Assembly: GCA_964393275.1 (NCBI GenBank)
Contig: CAYMTA010000003.1
Coordinates: 1 to 64,000 of the forward strand
DNA length: 64,000 bases
DNA from: SLRI01 sp964393275
GTDB lineage: Bacteria; Pseudomonadota; Alphaproteobacteria; Geminicoccales; Geminicoccaceae
Direction of reading: 5' to 3'
In this document: positions 53,415 through 61,894 of the stretch, piece after piece
Numbering within the stretch: position 1 is the stretch's first letter
Layout of the letters: the number at the start of each line of letters is the position of its first letter
Translations under genes and position numbers: made by a program
The notes under the pieces: model-generated
What the model was told of the DNA's origin: nothing
Databases searched by the model: none
Seen by the model: only the letters and a program-made list of their open reading frames with translations

Positions 53415-53558
53415 GTTGCATCGGATGCAACAGCGTCCTCGGGTTGTTGCGTAGGACGCAACATTATTATGACAAATGTTGCATCCCATGCATCATTCCA
53501 GCTTGGGATGTTGCATCCGATGCAACAATTCTCCCGGGTTGATGCATGGGATGCATCA
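53414..53558. repeat. array of five phased 19-bp palindromes
   Basis: Sites at 53414-53432, 53445-53463, 53477-53495, 53509-53527 and 53540-53558. Each is an 8-bp arm, three free bases, then the complementary arm; typical form TGTTGCATnnnATGCAACA. Four are perfect and the third has one mismatch. Centres are 31, 32, 32 and 31 bp apart, near three helical turns, so the sites face the same side of the DNA. The gap 53327-53793 has no gene. It looks like a cooperative binding array for a dimeric protein. Confidence 0.85.
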
Positions 53559-53563
53559 CTTTT

Positions 53564-53639
53564 CGACGATCGAACCCACCGATCCGACGATCGAACCCGG
53601 CGAATCGACGATCGAACCCGACGCCGAGCGAACGAACCC
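53564..53639 (+). repeat. 21-bp-period repeat with core CGACGATCGAACCC
   Basis: Perfect cores start at 53564, 53585 and 53606, exactly 21 bp apart (two helical turns). A weaker copy (GCGAACGAACCC) follows in phase at about 53627. Loose CGAACCC or AACGAACC copies continue to about 53740. The stretch 53640-53793 holds nothing else recognisable except an AT-rich TGATAGGAATATTATCA near its end. Confidence 0.75.
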
Positions 53640-53793
53640 GAGGCCCTTCAATTCCTTGATCCGCAAGGCTTTTCGGCCGTTCGCCGCGGTCGGGTCGATG
53701 GACGAGCGAACCCGGCCCCCGAAATTGCCGAACGAACCGAAACGGCGCTTGCCGGCACGGCCCGTTCGTGATAGGAATATTATCAGGCAGTTT

Positions 53794-54468
53794 TCAGTGG
53801 ACGGTGAGTGGTGCCGGCTCCCTGAGCTGGAGATAGCTCAGGGTGACGAGGGTCAGCGCCAGGGCGGTGACGGCGGTGCCGATCAGGGCGCCGAGGCCGA
53901 TGCTGAAGAGCAGGCCGAAGGCGCTGGCCAGCGTGACCTGCACGATGATGAAGCCGAGATCGATGGCGATCAGGATCATGACCATGACGGTGATCTTGAG
54001 CCGGTGGCCCGCCGTCAGCCGGGCACTCTCCCTGATCGCCGCCATGGCCGGCGCGTCCTCGAGGACGACCAGCGGCCAGGCGACCCAGAGATAGGCGAGG
54101 GCGATCAGCCCGGGCACCAGGAGCAGGACGAAGCCGAGGCCGAGGATGACGCTGAGGACGACCAGGGCCCAGGTGATCCGGACGTAGCCGTCGCTCGGGC
54201 CGGAGAGGAGTGCCCGGATGCCCGGCGCCGGCCCGCCGCGGCGGAGTGCTGCCACCAGGACCACCAGCCCGCCATGCGCCAGCGCCACCAGCGGCAGGCT
54301 GAGCACGAGGACGAGCATCGACCAGAGATAGGAGTCGCTGATCAGGCTGGCGATCCAGGAGGGGGCGAGGCCGATGGCGCTCAAGCCCAGGATCCGGCCC
54401 GGCTCGGCCAGGATCAGGCGGATCGACTGCCGGTAGAGATCCTGGACATCCAGGCTCCTCGCCGCCAA
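53794..54468 (-). CDS. integral membrane protein of unknown function
   Basis: A 224-residue protein with five to six membrane segments (ILGLSAIGLAPSWIASLI, LWSMLVLVLSLPLVALAHGG, ITWALVVLSVILGLGFVLLLVPGLIALAYLWVAWPLVVLED, ITVMVMILIAIDLGFIIV). The layout resembles glycerophosphoryl-diester-phosphodiesterase membrane-domain or DUF975-like proteins. The start TTG 54468 follows GGAG and is uncertain. It follows the SDR gene by 32 bases on the same strand. Confidence 0.7.
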   Translation of the reverse strand: MAARSLDVQDLYRQSIRLILAEPGRILGLSAIGLAPSWIASLISDSYLWSMLVLVLSLPLVALAHGGLVVLVAALRRGGPAPGIRALLSGPSDGYVRITWALVVLSVILGLGFVLLLVPGLIALAYLWVAWPLVVLEDAPAMAAIRESARLTAGHRLKITVMVMILIAIDLGFIIVQVTLASAFGLLFSIGLGALIGTAVTALALTLVTLSYLQLREPAPLTVH

Positions 54469-54500
54469 GCGCCGCGCTCCGCCGCCCCGCTCCCGCGGAC

Positions 54501-55232
54501 CTACATCACCATCCCGCCGTCGATGATCAGCGCCTGGCCGGTGGTGTAGGCGCTCTCGTCGCTGGCGAGGTAGAGGGCGAGGGCCGCGATCTCCTCGGGC
54601 TTGCCGACGCGGCCCATGGGCTGGCGTGCCACGAAGGCCGCCCGCGCCTTGGCGTAGTCGCCCTGCGCATGCAAGCGCTGCTCGAGCGACGGGGTCTCGA
54701 CCGTGCCCGGGCAGATGGCGTTGCAGCGGATGCCTTTGGTCACGAAATCGGCGGCGATCGCCTTGGTCAGGCCGATGACGGCGGCCTTGGTGGTGCCGTA
54801 GACGAAGCGGTTGACCACCCCTTTGACGCTGCCGGCGACCGAGGCGATGTTGACGATCGACCCGCCGCCATGGTCGAGCATGGCCGGCAGGAAAGCCTTG
54901 CACATGTGGAACATGGCTCTGACGTTCAGGTCGTTGGAGAAGTCCCAGGCCGCCTCGTCGCACTCCAGGATGGTGCCGTGGTGGACGTAGCCTGCGCAGT
55001 TGAGGAGCACGTCGACCGCGCCCAGATCCTTTGCCAGAGCCTCGATCGCCGCCTTGTCGGTGACATCGAGCGCCAGCGTGCGGCAGCCGGCGAGATCGCC
55101 GAGCAGGCCGAGGTCGCGGTCGGTGGCGATCACCTCGGCGCCGGCATCGCGGAACTGCTCGGCGGATGCCCGGCCGATGCCCTGCCCCGCGGCGGTGATC
55201 AGCGCCTTCTTGCCGGCCAGCCTTCCAGTCAT
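54501..55232 (-). CDS. SDR dehydrogenase, 2-keto-3-deoxy-L-fuconate dehydrogenase-like
   Basis: A 243-residue classical SDR. NAD motif ITAAGQGIGRASAEQF, YVHHGTILECDEAAWDFSNDL, NIASVAGSVKGV, YGTTK (Tyr, Lys), and NAICPGTVETPSLEQRL are typical of L-fuconate-pathway dehydrogenases and human DHRS6-like proteins. ATG 55232 begins MTGRLAGKKALIT. It is divergent from an L-fuconolactonase-like gene, giving strong context for L-fucose or a related 6-deoxy sugar acid. Confidence 0.85.
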   Translation of the reverse strand: MTGRLAGKKALITAAGQGIGRASAEQFRDAGAEVIATDRDLGLLGDLAGCRTLALDVTDKAAIEALAKDLGAVDVLLNCAGYVHHGTILECDEAAWDFSNDLNVRAMFHMCKAFLPAMLDHGGGSIVNIASVAGSVKGVVNRFVYGTTKAAVIGLTKAIAADFVTKGIRCNAICPGTVETPSLEQRLHAQGDYAKARAAFVARQPMGRVGKPEEIAALALYLASDESAYTTGQALIIDGGMVM

Positions 55233-55448
55233 GTCCCACGCCCTCCCGTTCTGTCCATGCCATGGCCTAGGCAGCGCCGCGAACGGCGTCAAGCGACGTG
55301 AAAACGTCCCGACATCGGCCAGGCCGGGCGTTTCGGCGTGGCTGCCGGAACTCTGCTGGCGCTTCAACGGCTTCAGCAAAGGTAGCCAAGCGCGCATAAC
55401 CGACTATCCTGCGCCCGTTCGTCCTCAAGCCAATCGAGCAGCACCTCC

Positions 55449-56309
55449 ATGCCGACATTTCCGATCGTCGACACGCACGTCCATCTCTGGGACCCGTCGC
55501 GCATTCCGCTCGCCTGGGGCGACAGCGTGCCGGCGATCAACCGGCGGCATCTGATCGCCGAGTACGACGAGGCGCGCGGTGGCGTCGAGGTCGAGGCCAT
55601 GGTGTTCCTCGAATGCGACGTGGCGGAGGGCCGCCATCTCGACGAGGCCCGCATGGTCGGCGAGATCGCCGAGCGCGAGCCCAGGCTGCGCGCCATCGTG
55701 GCCCACGCGCCGCTCGAGAAGGGCGAGGCCGTGGCCGCCGATCTCGATGTCCTTGCCCGCGAGCCACGGCTGCGCGGCATCCGCCGGCTGCTGCAGCAGG
55801 AAGCCGACATCGAGGCGGTGCTCGACGACCAGTTCCTGACCGGTCTCGGCCTGCTGCCGCGCTACAACCTGCATTTCGAGATCTGCGTGCGCCACCATCA
55901 GCTCGGCGCCGTCGTCGACCTGGTGCGGCGGCTGCCGAACGTCACCTTCATGCTCGATCACATCGCCAAGCCGGCGATCAGGGATGCCCAGCTCGAGCCC
56001 TGGAAGACCCGCATGGCCGAGCTCGCGGCCCTGCCCAATCTGATGTGCAAGATGTCCGGGCTCGTCACCGAGGCGGATCACGAAAGCTGGCAGCCAGCGG
56101 ATCTGCGGCCCTATATCGACCATGTGGTCGAGACCTTCGGCTTCGATCGCCTCGTTTTCGGCAGCGACTGGCCGGTCATGACCCAGGCCACCGACATCCC
56201 GCGCTGGGTGGCGGTGCTCGACGAGGCCCTGGCCGGCGCCTCGGACAGCGAGCTGCGCATGTTCTGGGTCGAGAACGCGCAGGCCTTCTATCGTCTCGCC
56301 GACGGCTGA
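55449..56309 (+). CDS. amidohydrolase, L-fuconolactonase-like
   Basis: A 286-residue COG3618-type TIM-barrel hydrolase. The metal-binding IVDTHVHLWDPSR, then MLDHIAKPAI (His), and FGSDWPV (Asp) are the family's active-site blocks. Members open L-fuconolactone or related lactones. It pairs with the divergent KDF-dehydrogenase-like gene. The dehydratase and aldolase of the oxidative fucose route are not nearby. Confidence 0.87.
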   Translation: MPTFPIVDTHVHLWDPSRIPLAWGDSVPAINRRHLIAEYDEARGGVEVEAMVFLECDVAEGRHLDEARMVGEIAEREPRLRAIVAHAPLEKGEAVAADLDVLAREPRLRGIRRLLQQEADIEAVLDDQFLTGLGLLPRYNLHFEICVRHHQLGAVVDLVRRLPNVTFMLDHIAKPAIRDAQLEPWKTRMAELAALPNLMCKMSGLVTEADHESWQPADLRPYIDHVVETFGFDRLVFGSDWPVMTQATDIPRWVAVLDEALAGASDSELRMFWVENAQAFYRLADG

Positions 56310-56351
56310 CCGTTTGGCGCACCATTCGCGACACGGCTGGCGGAGACACTG

Positions 56352-58106
56352 ATGCTGCAGCTCCTTCGTCCGCGCTGGGGAACCAGGAAATCCGGCTCGA
56401 GCGCCGATGTGACCCGTGCGCGGGCCAGCCATCCCGGGCTCTCCATCCTCGTCGAGCGCGGCCATCTCGGGCCCGAGGCGGTCGAGCATGCCCTGGCCCG
56501 GGCGGCCGAGACCCGCCAGCCGCTGCCGGTGGTGCTGAGCGAGCTCGAGCTCCTGACCGGGCACGAATGGGCGGCCCTCATGGCCGAGCGCTACGGTCTG
56601 CAAAAGGCCGGCCCGGCCGAGCTGCCGACGGCGCCGCTGCTGCCCGAGACGTTCGCGGCACGCTTCCTGCGCCAGGCCTGGGTGCTGCCGCTCGCCGTCG
56701 ACGAGACGACGCTCTGGCTCGGCATGGCCGATCCGGCCGACGAGGCGGCGATCAAGGCGGCAAGGCTCGCCGCCGAGCGCGATGTGGTGCCGGTGGTGGT
56801 GCCGGTCGAGGATCTCAAGGAAGCCTATTCGCGCCTCTTCGACAGCGGCCAGCGGGCCCTGCAGGAGATCGTCGACGATCTGGCGCTGCCGGGCCTCGAC
56901 GATGCCTCGAACGTCGAGCAGCTCATCGACCTCGCCAAGGAGGCGCCGGTCGTCCGCCTCGTCAACCAGCTCCTGACCGACGCCTTGCGGATGAACGCCT
57001 CCGACATTCATATCGAGCCCTATCCCGATCGCCTGCAGGTCCGCTACCGCATCCATGGCCGGCTGAAGGAGATCGGTGCCCCGCCGGCCAAGCTGGCGGC
57101 GGCGGTGATCTCGCGCATCAAGATCCTGGCCAAGCTGGACATCGCCGAGCGCCGCCTGCCGCAGGACGGGCGCAGCCAGCTCGTCCTGCTCGACCGGCGG
57201 ATCGACCTTCGTGTCGCCACCATGCCGACCATCCACGGCGAGAGCCTGGTCATCCGCCTGCTCGACCAAGCGGCGGGCTCGGTCGAGCTCGGCCATGTCG
57301 GCCTCACCCCGGCCAACGAGGCGGCGCTTCGCCGGCAGCTGCAGTCGCCGCACGGCATGATCCTGGTCACCGGCCCGACCGGCAGCGGCAAGACGACGAC
57401 GCTCTACGGCGCCCTTCGCACCCTCGACGCGGCGAGCGACAAGATCATCAGCATCGAGGATCCGATCGAGTACCAGATCGACGGCGTCACCCAGATCCAG
57501 GTGAAGCCGGAGATCGAGCTCAGCTTCGCCCGCATCCTGCGCTCGGTCGTGCGCCACGATCCCAACGTCGTCATGGTCGGCGAGACGCGCGACGCCGAGA
57601 CCGCGGAGATCGCGGTGCACGCGGCCCTGACCGGGCATCTGATGCTGACCACCCTGCACACCAACAGCGCCGCCGGTGCCGTGGCCCGGCTGCTCGACAT
57701 GGGGGTCGAGCCCTATCTCCTGGCCTCGGTCCTGCGCTGCGTCATCGGCCAGCGGCTGGTCGGCGTGCTCTGCGAGGCCTGCAAGGAGGCCTACGTGCCG
57801 AGCGTCGACGAGCGGCATCTCTTCGAGAACCGCGGCATCGAGCTGCCGACACCCTTGCGTCTCTGCCGGCCGGTCGGCTGCCGTTCCTGCAACGAGCTCG
57901 GCTTCACCGGCCGCATCGGCATCTTCGAGCTGCTCGAGGTGGACGAGCCCTTGCGCGAGCTGATCCGCGATCGCGCCCCGAGCCAGTCCCTGCAGGCCCA
58001 TGCCCTGGGTCGCGGCATGGCGACCATGTTCCAGGACGGGCTGGTCAAGGCGCTCGCCGGCACGACCACGCTCGAGGAGGTTTGCCGGGTCACCGAGGAA
58101 TGGTAG
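56352..58106 (+). CDS. gspE: type II secretion ATPase GspE
   Basis: A 584-residue secretion ATPase. The N-terminal N1E/N2E-type domain (residues about 30-150) leads to the ATPase with Walker A GPTGSGKTTTLY, Asp box SIEDPIEYQIDG, Walker B MVGETRDAETAEIA and His box TLHTNSAAGAV. A CxxC/CxxC zinc finger (CEAC, CRSC) is present. It powers pseudopilus assembly from the cytoplasm. First gene of the gsp operon here; gspD is not in the window. Confidence 0.96.
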   Translation: MLQLLRPRWGTRKSGSSADVTRARASHPGLSILVERGHLGPEAVEHALARAAETRQPLPVVLSELELLTGHEWAALMAERYGLQKAGPAELPTAPLLPETFAARFLRQAWVLPLAVDETTLWLGMADPADEAAIKAARLAAERDVVPVVVPVEDLKEAYSRLFDSGQRALQEIVDDLALPGLDDASNVEQLIDLAKEAPVVRLVNQLLTDALRMNASDIHIEPYPDRLQVRYRIHGRLKEIGAPPAKLAAAVISRIKILAKLDIAERRLPQDGRSQLVLLDRRIDLRVATMPTIHGESLVIRLLDQAAGSVELGHVGLTPANEAALRRQLQSPHGMILVTGPTGSGKTTTLYGALRTLDAASDKIISIEDPIEYQIDGVTQIQVKPEIELSFARILRSVVRHDPNVVMVGETRDAETAEIAVHAALTGHLMLTTLHTNSAAGAVARLLDMGVEPYLLASVLRCVIGQRLVGVLCEACKEAYVPSVDERHLFENRGIELPTPLRLCRPVGCRSCNELGFTGRIGIFELLEVDEPLRELIRDRAPSQSLQAHALGRGMATMFQDGLVKALAGTTTLEEVCRVTEEW

Positions 58107-58134
58107 GCGAGGGGCTCGATCAGGAGGTAAGGAC

Positions 58135-59361
58135 GTGCCGCAATTCGCCTATCGGGCGCTGACCGAGGCCGGCGAGCGCGTCGTCGGCGAGATCGAGGCG
58201 GGCGACCGCCGGGGCGCCATCCAGCGGCTGCAGGCGCAGGGCCTGATCCCGATCGAGGCGCAGCCGGCCAGCCGTGGCGCCCCTCAGGGCATGGAAGCAC
58301 CCGTTGGCCGGCCGGCGCGCAGCAGCGGCCGGCAGGCCGCCGCCGTGACGGTCGCCACGCGCGAGCTCGCCACCCTGATCGGGGCCGGCGAGACCCTCGA
58401 GAGCGCCCTGGCCCTGGTCGCCGGCGAGCTTTCCGACCGGCGGCTCCGGCCGGTCTTCGAAGCCCTCCTCAACCGGGTCAGGACCGGCGCCTCGCTGAGC
58501 GACGCCATGGCGGCGGAACCCGGGATCTTCTCGCGCCTCTATATCGGCATGGTGCGCGCGGCCGAGGCGACCGGGCGGCTCGGCGAGGTGCTGACCGAGC
58601 TCGCCGACCTGCGCGAGCGGCAGGAGACGCTGCAGCGTCAGCTCGGCTCCGCCCTGATCTATCCGATCGTGCTGCTGCTGACCGCGATCGGCGCCGTCCT
58701 GGTGCTCCTGCTCTATGTCGTGCCCCAGTTCACCCCCATCTTTGCTGGCCACGAGGACCGGCTGCCGCCGCTCACCCGCTTCATTCTCGACGCCGCCGGC
58801 TGGCTGCGGACCCGTGGTCCGACTCTGGCGCTCGTGCTCGCCTGCGTCGGTCTCGCCTGGCTGCTCGCGGCACGGATCGGCTGGCTGCGGCTCTTCGGCC
58901 ACCGGCTGGCGCTGCGTCTTTGGGGGCTCGGTAGCCTCGCCCGCGACCGGGCCACGGCCGAGGTCTGCCGCGGTCTCGCCACGCTGCTCAAGGGCGGGCT
59001 CGACCTGCCGTCGGCGCTGCTGCTGATGCGCGAGATGGTGAGCAACCTCGCCATCGCCGAGGCGCTCGGGCGCGCCGCGTCGGCGGTTCGCCAGGGAAGG
59101 CGGCTGAGCGAGGCGCTGGCCGCCGAAGGCATCCTCCAGCCGATGGGCCAAAAGCTCCTGAAGACCGCCGAGGAGAGCGGCCGGCTCGAGCCGCTTGCCC
59201 GCTACATCGCGGAACGCTTCGAGCAGGTTCAGGCGACGCGCATGCAGCGCTTTGTGACGCTGCTCGAGCCGGTCCTGGTCATCGGCCTCGGCGGTCTCGT
59301 CGGCGGCATCGTCATCGCCATCCTGACCGCCGTGCTCAGCGTGAACGAGCTTGCCTTCTAG
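58135..59361 (+). CDS. gspF: type II secretion inner-membrane platform protein GspF
   Basis: A 408-residue protein with the two-domain GspF/PilC repeat (ATRELATLIGAGETLESAL and EVCRGLATLLKGGLDLPSAL). Three membrane segments, including LGSALIYPIVLLLTAIGAVLVLLLYVVPQF and the C-terminal VIGLGGLVGGIVIAILTAVLSV, anchor it. GTG 58135 follows AGGAGG. It links the ATPase to the pseudopilus. Confidence 0.95.
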   Translation: MPQFAYRALTEAGERVVGEIEAGDRRGAIQRLQAQGLIPIEAQPASRGAPQGMEAPVGRPARSSGRQAAAVTVATRELATLIGAGETLESALALVAGELSDRRLRPVFEALLNRVRTGASLSDAMAAEPGIFSRLYIGMVRAAEATGRLGEVLTELADLRERQETLQRQLGSALIYPIVLLLTAIGAVLVLLLYVVPQFTPIFAGHEDRLPPLTRFILDAAGWLRTRGPTLALVLACVGLAWLLAARIGWLRLFGHRLALRLWGLGSLARDRATAEVCRGLATLLKGGLDLPSALLLMREMVSNLAIAEALGRAASAVRQGRRLSEALAAEGILQPMGQKLLKTAEESGRLEPLARYIAERFEQVQATRMQRFVTLLEPVLVIGLGGLVGGIVIAILTAVLSVNELAF

Positions 59362-59365
59362 GCGA

Positions 59366-60013
59366 ATGTTCCTCGATCGGGCCGCTTGGCGCGGCAGCGG
59401 TAATCGGCTAGACAGACGCTGGTCAATGCTAGGCGCCTTGGATGGCGCCACCCCTTCGACCCTCAGACCAATCAAGGCCGCGGTGCAACCCTGGCATCCC
59501 CTTACCAAACTCGTGGCGGTTCTCGGCGGCCTGGCGCTGGCTTGGCTCTGGTGGACCGGTGACGAGATCCAGACCGGCATGGCGAGTGACGATCCGGCCG
59601 GCACGGTGCCCGTCGCGCGGGCCGAGCCCTTGATCCTGGCCGAGGTGCGGGCGGCCCAGGACGGCGCCCTCTTCGCCCGTGCCCTGCCGTCGATCGAGGC
59701 GTTCAACGGCATGCTCGAGCGACCGCTGTTCAGCCCGACGCGACGGCCGCCCGTGCATGCGTCCGAGCTCGCCCCGATGGGCGAGCCGGCTGCCCCGATC
59801 GAGCCGGCCGCGGGACCGCAGCCACCCGGCATCCGGTTCATCGGCAGTGTCGAGGAAAAGGGTGCGGTTCGGGCCTTCGTCGGGGATGGCCTCGATGTGC
59901 GGGCGCTCGCGGCGGGCGATGAGATCGAAGGCTGGCGGGTGGTGTCGATCGAGCCCCGCCGGCTGGTTCTCGGCCTCGACGACGAGCGCTACGAGTTGAA
60001 GATTTTGGAGTAG
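59366..60013 (+). CDS. gspC: GspC-like type II secretion protein
   Basis: About 215 residues from ATG 59366 (ATG 59426 is an alternative). One membrane segment (LTKLVAVLGGLALAWLWW) is followed by a periplasmic part with the short HR-like domain IRFIGSVEEKGAVRAFVGDGLDV, typical of GspC/PilP-type proteins that connect to the secretin. No PDZ domain is present. It lies between gspF and gspG, the usual place for a small GspC in alphaproteobacteria. Confidence 0.75.
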   Translation: MFLDRAAWRGSGNRLDRRWSMLGALDGATPSTLRPIKAAVQPWHPLTKLVAVLGGLALAWLWWTGDEIQTGMASDDPAGTVPVARAEPLILAEVRAAQDGALFARALPSIEAFNGMLERPLFSPTRRPPVHASELAPMGEPAAPIEPAAGPQPPGIRFIGSVEEKGAVRAFVGDGLDVRALAAGDEIEGWRVVSIEPRRLVLGLDDERYELKILE

Positions 60014-60021
60014 CGGCGCAG

Positions 60022-60462
60022 TTGCGGACGAAATTCACTGGCCGGAGGCGTGCCGACGACGGGTTCACGCTGATCGAGCTGCTGGTCGTCCTGGTCATCC
60101 TCGGCCTGCTCGCCGCGGTGGCTGGGCCCAGGGTCATCGGCTATCTGGGCGGTGCGCGAACCGATACGGCCGGCGTGCAGGTCGCTGCCTTCCGCCAGGC
60201 GCTCGATCTCTACCGGCTCGACGTCGGCGACTACCCGACCACCGAGCAGGGGCTCAAGGCGCTGATCGAGGCGCCGCAAGGCACCATCGGCTGGAACGGC
60301 CCCTATATCAACGGGCAGACCGTGCCGCTGGACCCGTGGGGCAATGCCTATGTCTACCGCGTCCCCGGAGCGGACGACGCCTACGATCTCATCTCCCTCG
60401 GCGCCGACAACCGACAGGGCGGCAGCGGTGAGGATGCCGATATCGGCACGGGCACCGACTGA
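60022..60462 (+). CDS. gspG: major pseudopilin GspG
   Basis: A 146-residue pseudopilin. The prepilin motif DDGFTLIELLVVLVILGLL is cleaved before Phe. YPTTEQGLKALIEAP and DPWGNAYVYRVPG are the GspG hallmarks, including the calcium-loop region. The start is TTG 60022. It forms the pseudopilus shaft. Confidence 0.95.
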   Translation: MRTKFTGRRRADDGFTLIELLVVLVILGLLAAVAGPRVIGYLGGARTDTAGVQVAAFRQALDLYRLDVGDYPTTEQGLKALIEAPQGTIGWNGPYINGQTVPLDPWGNAYVYRVPGADDAYDLISLGADNRQGGSGEDADIGTGTD

Positions 60463-60832
60463 CGCCGGCTTCACGCTGCTCGAGCTTCTGGTCACGCTGG
60501 CGCTGCTCGCGGTCATCGCCGCCACCATTCTGCCGCGGTTCGGGGGTGAGCGGCCGCGCACGCTCGAGCAGCAGGCCGGAGAGCTGGCCCGCGATCTTCG
60601 CCGCCTGCGCCTGGAGGCGGTTGGCACCGGTAGGACCTTGACCCTCACGGCCGCCGATCTGGCGGTGCGGTTGCCGGCCGGGATCACGCTCGCCGCCACG
60701 GAGCCCGAGGAAATCGTGTTTTTTCCCAATGGCATGACCAACGGGGTCGCGTGGCGGCTCGAGGTCGACGATCGAGCCCTTGCCCTGACGGTCGATTGGC
60801 TGACCGGCCGGGTGGCCATCGATGCGCCATGA
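60434..60832 (+). CDS. gspH: minor pseudopilin GspH
   Basis: A 132-residue pseudopilin with prepilin motif DAGFTLLELLVTLALLAVI. It overlaps gspG by 29 bases, so ATG 60434 after GTGAGG is chosen as the start nearest the prepilin motif. The order G-H-I-J-K supports the call. Confidence 0.88.
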   Translation: MPISARAPTDAGFTLLELLVTLALLAVIAATILPRFGGERPRTLEQQAGELARDLRRLRLEAVGTGRTLTLTAADLAVRLPAGITLAATEPEEIVFFPNGMTNGVAWRLEVDDRALALTVDWLTGRVAIDAP

Positions 60833-61232
60833 TCGGGCCGCCTCGGGCGATCAGGGCTTCACCCTGCTCGAGGTCCTGGTGGCGCTGGCCGTGCTCGGCG
60901 TCGTGCTCACCACCCTCTTCCGTCTGGCCGGCGACAGTCTCGTCCAATATTCCGGGCGCGAGGCGCGCCTGCGGCTGGCGCTCGCCGCCGAGGCGGCCAT
61001 GGAGATCGAGCGCCTGACCCCGGGCCAAGCACGGCGCGACGGCTGGCCGGCGGACATCATGCTCACGGTCGAGCGCCAAGGCTTCAGGGCAGTAGCCGCG
61101 ACGTGGCCCGGCCTCGCCGAGAAGGTGGGGGCGCTCGGCGGCGACCTCGACTGGCTGGTGGTCCGGGCGGAGGACGCGACCGGCCGCAGCTACACGCTCG
61201 AGGCGGTGGTGCCGTCCGGCCGAACGCCATGA
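60822..61232 (+). CDS. gspI: minor pseudopilin GspI
   Basis: A 136-residue pseudopilin with DQGFTLLEVLVALAVLGVV and short C-terminal domain. It overlaps gspH by 11 bases and gspJ by four. GspI starts the pseudopilus tip complex with J and K. Confidence 0.88.
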   Translation: MRHDRAASGDQGFTLLEVLVALAVLGVVLTTLFRLAGDSLVQYSGREARLRLALAAEAAMEIERLTPGQARRDGWPADIMLTVERQGFRAVAATWPGLAEKVGALGGDLDWLVVRAEDATGRSYTLEAVVPSGRTP

Positions 61233-61894
61233 CGGGGCAGGCGCGGGACGGCGAGCTCGGCTTCACCCTGGTCGAGATGATCGTGGCCCTGGTCCTGCTC
61301 GCCCTCGTGCTGACGCTGATCGGCGTCGGTGCCCGGGTGCTGCGCGGCACCGGCGACCGCCTGGCCGAGCGGGGCGAGGGCCTCGCCGATCTGGCCCTCT
61401 TCTCGACCCTCGTGGAAGAGCGCCTGGGCGATGCGGTGCAGGTCGATTTCGGCACGCCCGGAAAGCCCTCCGTGTCCTTCGATGGCAACGCGTCCAGAGT
61501 CCGCTTCCTGACCCTCGCCCGGGATGTCCAGGCTGGCGAGCCCGTGCTCGCCATGGAGATCGGGACAGGATCCGAGGCCGGCATCTGGCTGGGACTCGCC
61601 CGCCTCGCCGCCGATCAGCGGGATTTCAGCGCCCTCGACGATGCCAGGAGGACGGAGCGGCGCCTGCTGCTGCGCGAGGTTCCGGCGGTCCGCCTCAGCT
61701 ATTTCGGGCGGAAGGAGGGCGAGGACCCGGCCTGGTACGATGTCTGGCAGGAAGAGGCGCGGCTGCCGCGCGCCGTCCGATTCGATCTCGGCGATGCGCG
61801 GCTGGCGCTGCCGCCGGTCATCGTCCCGATCCGGCAACGGGTCGGCACGCTCTGCGCTTCCGCCGCGGCGGAGCTCGCATGCCCGGAACCGTGA
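61229..61894 (+). CDS. gspJ: minor pseudopilin GspJ
   Basis: A 221-residue pseudopilin. ELGFTLVEMIVALVLLALVLT is the prepilin segment; the globular part (VRLSYFGRKEGEDPAWYDVW) is typical of GspJ. It overlaps gspI by four bases and gspK by 16. Confidence 0.88.
   Translation: MTGQARDGELGFTLVEMIVALVLLALVLTLIGVGARVLRGTGDRLAERGEGLADLALFSTLVEERLGDAVQVDFGTPGKPSVSFDGNASRVRFLTLARDVQAGEPVLAMEIGTGSEAGIWLGLARLAADQRDFSALDDARRTERRLLLREVPAVRLSYFGRKEGEDPAWYDVWQEEARLPRAVRFDLGDARLALPPVIVPIRQRVGTLCASAAAELACPEP

Noticed and set aside
53414..53558. Possible CRISPR array
   Set aside because: The units are 19-bp palindromes with 12-13-bp gaps, not 28-36-bp repeats with similar-size unique spacers, and no cas gene is present.
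53476..53793. Coding frame through the repeats (TIEP repeats, then DERTRPPKLPNEP)
   Set aside because: It runs on as antisense of the membrane-protein gene, has no ribosome-binding site and its repetitive part is explained by the 21-bp DNA repeat.
55425..58001. 858-codon minus-strand open frame
   Set aside because: It mirrors gspE and the lactonase gene; composition is His/Asp/Gly-rich shadow without family motifs.
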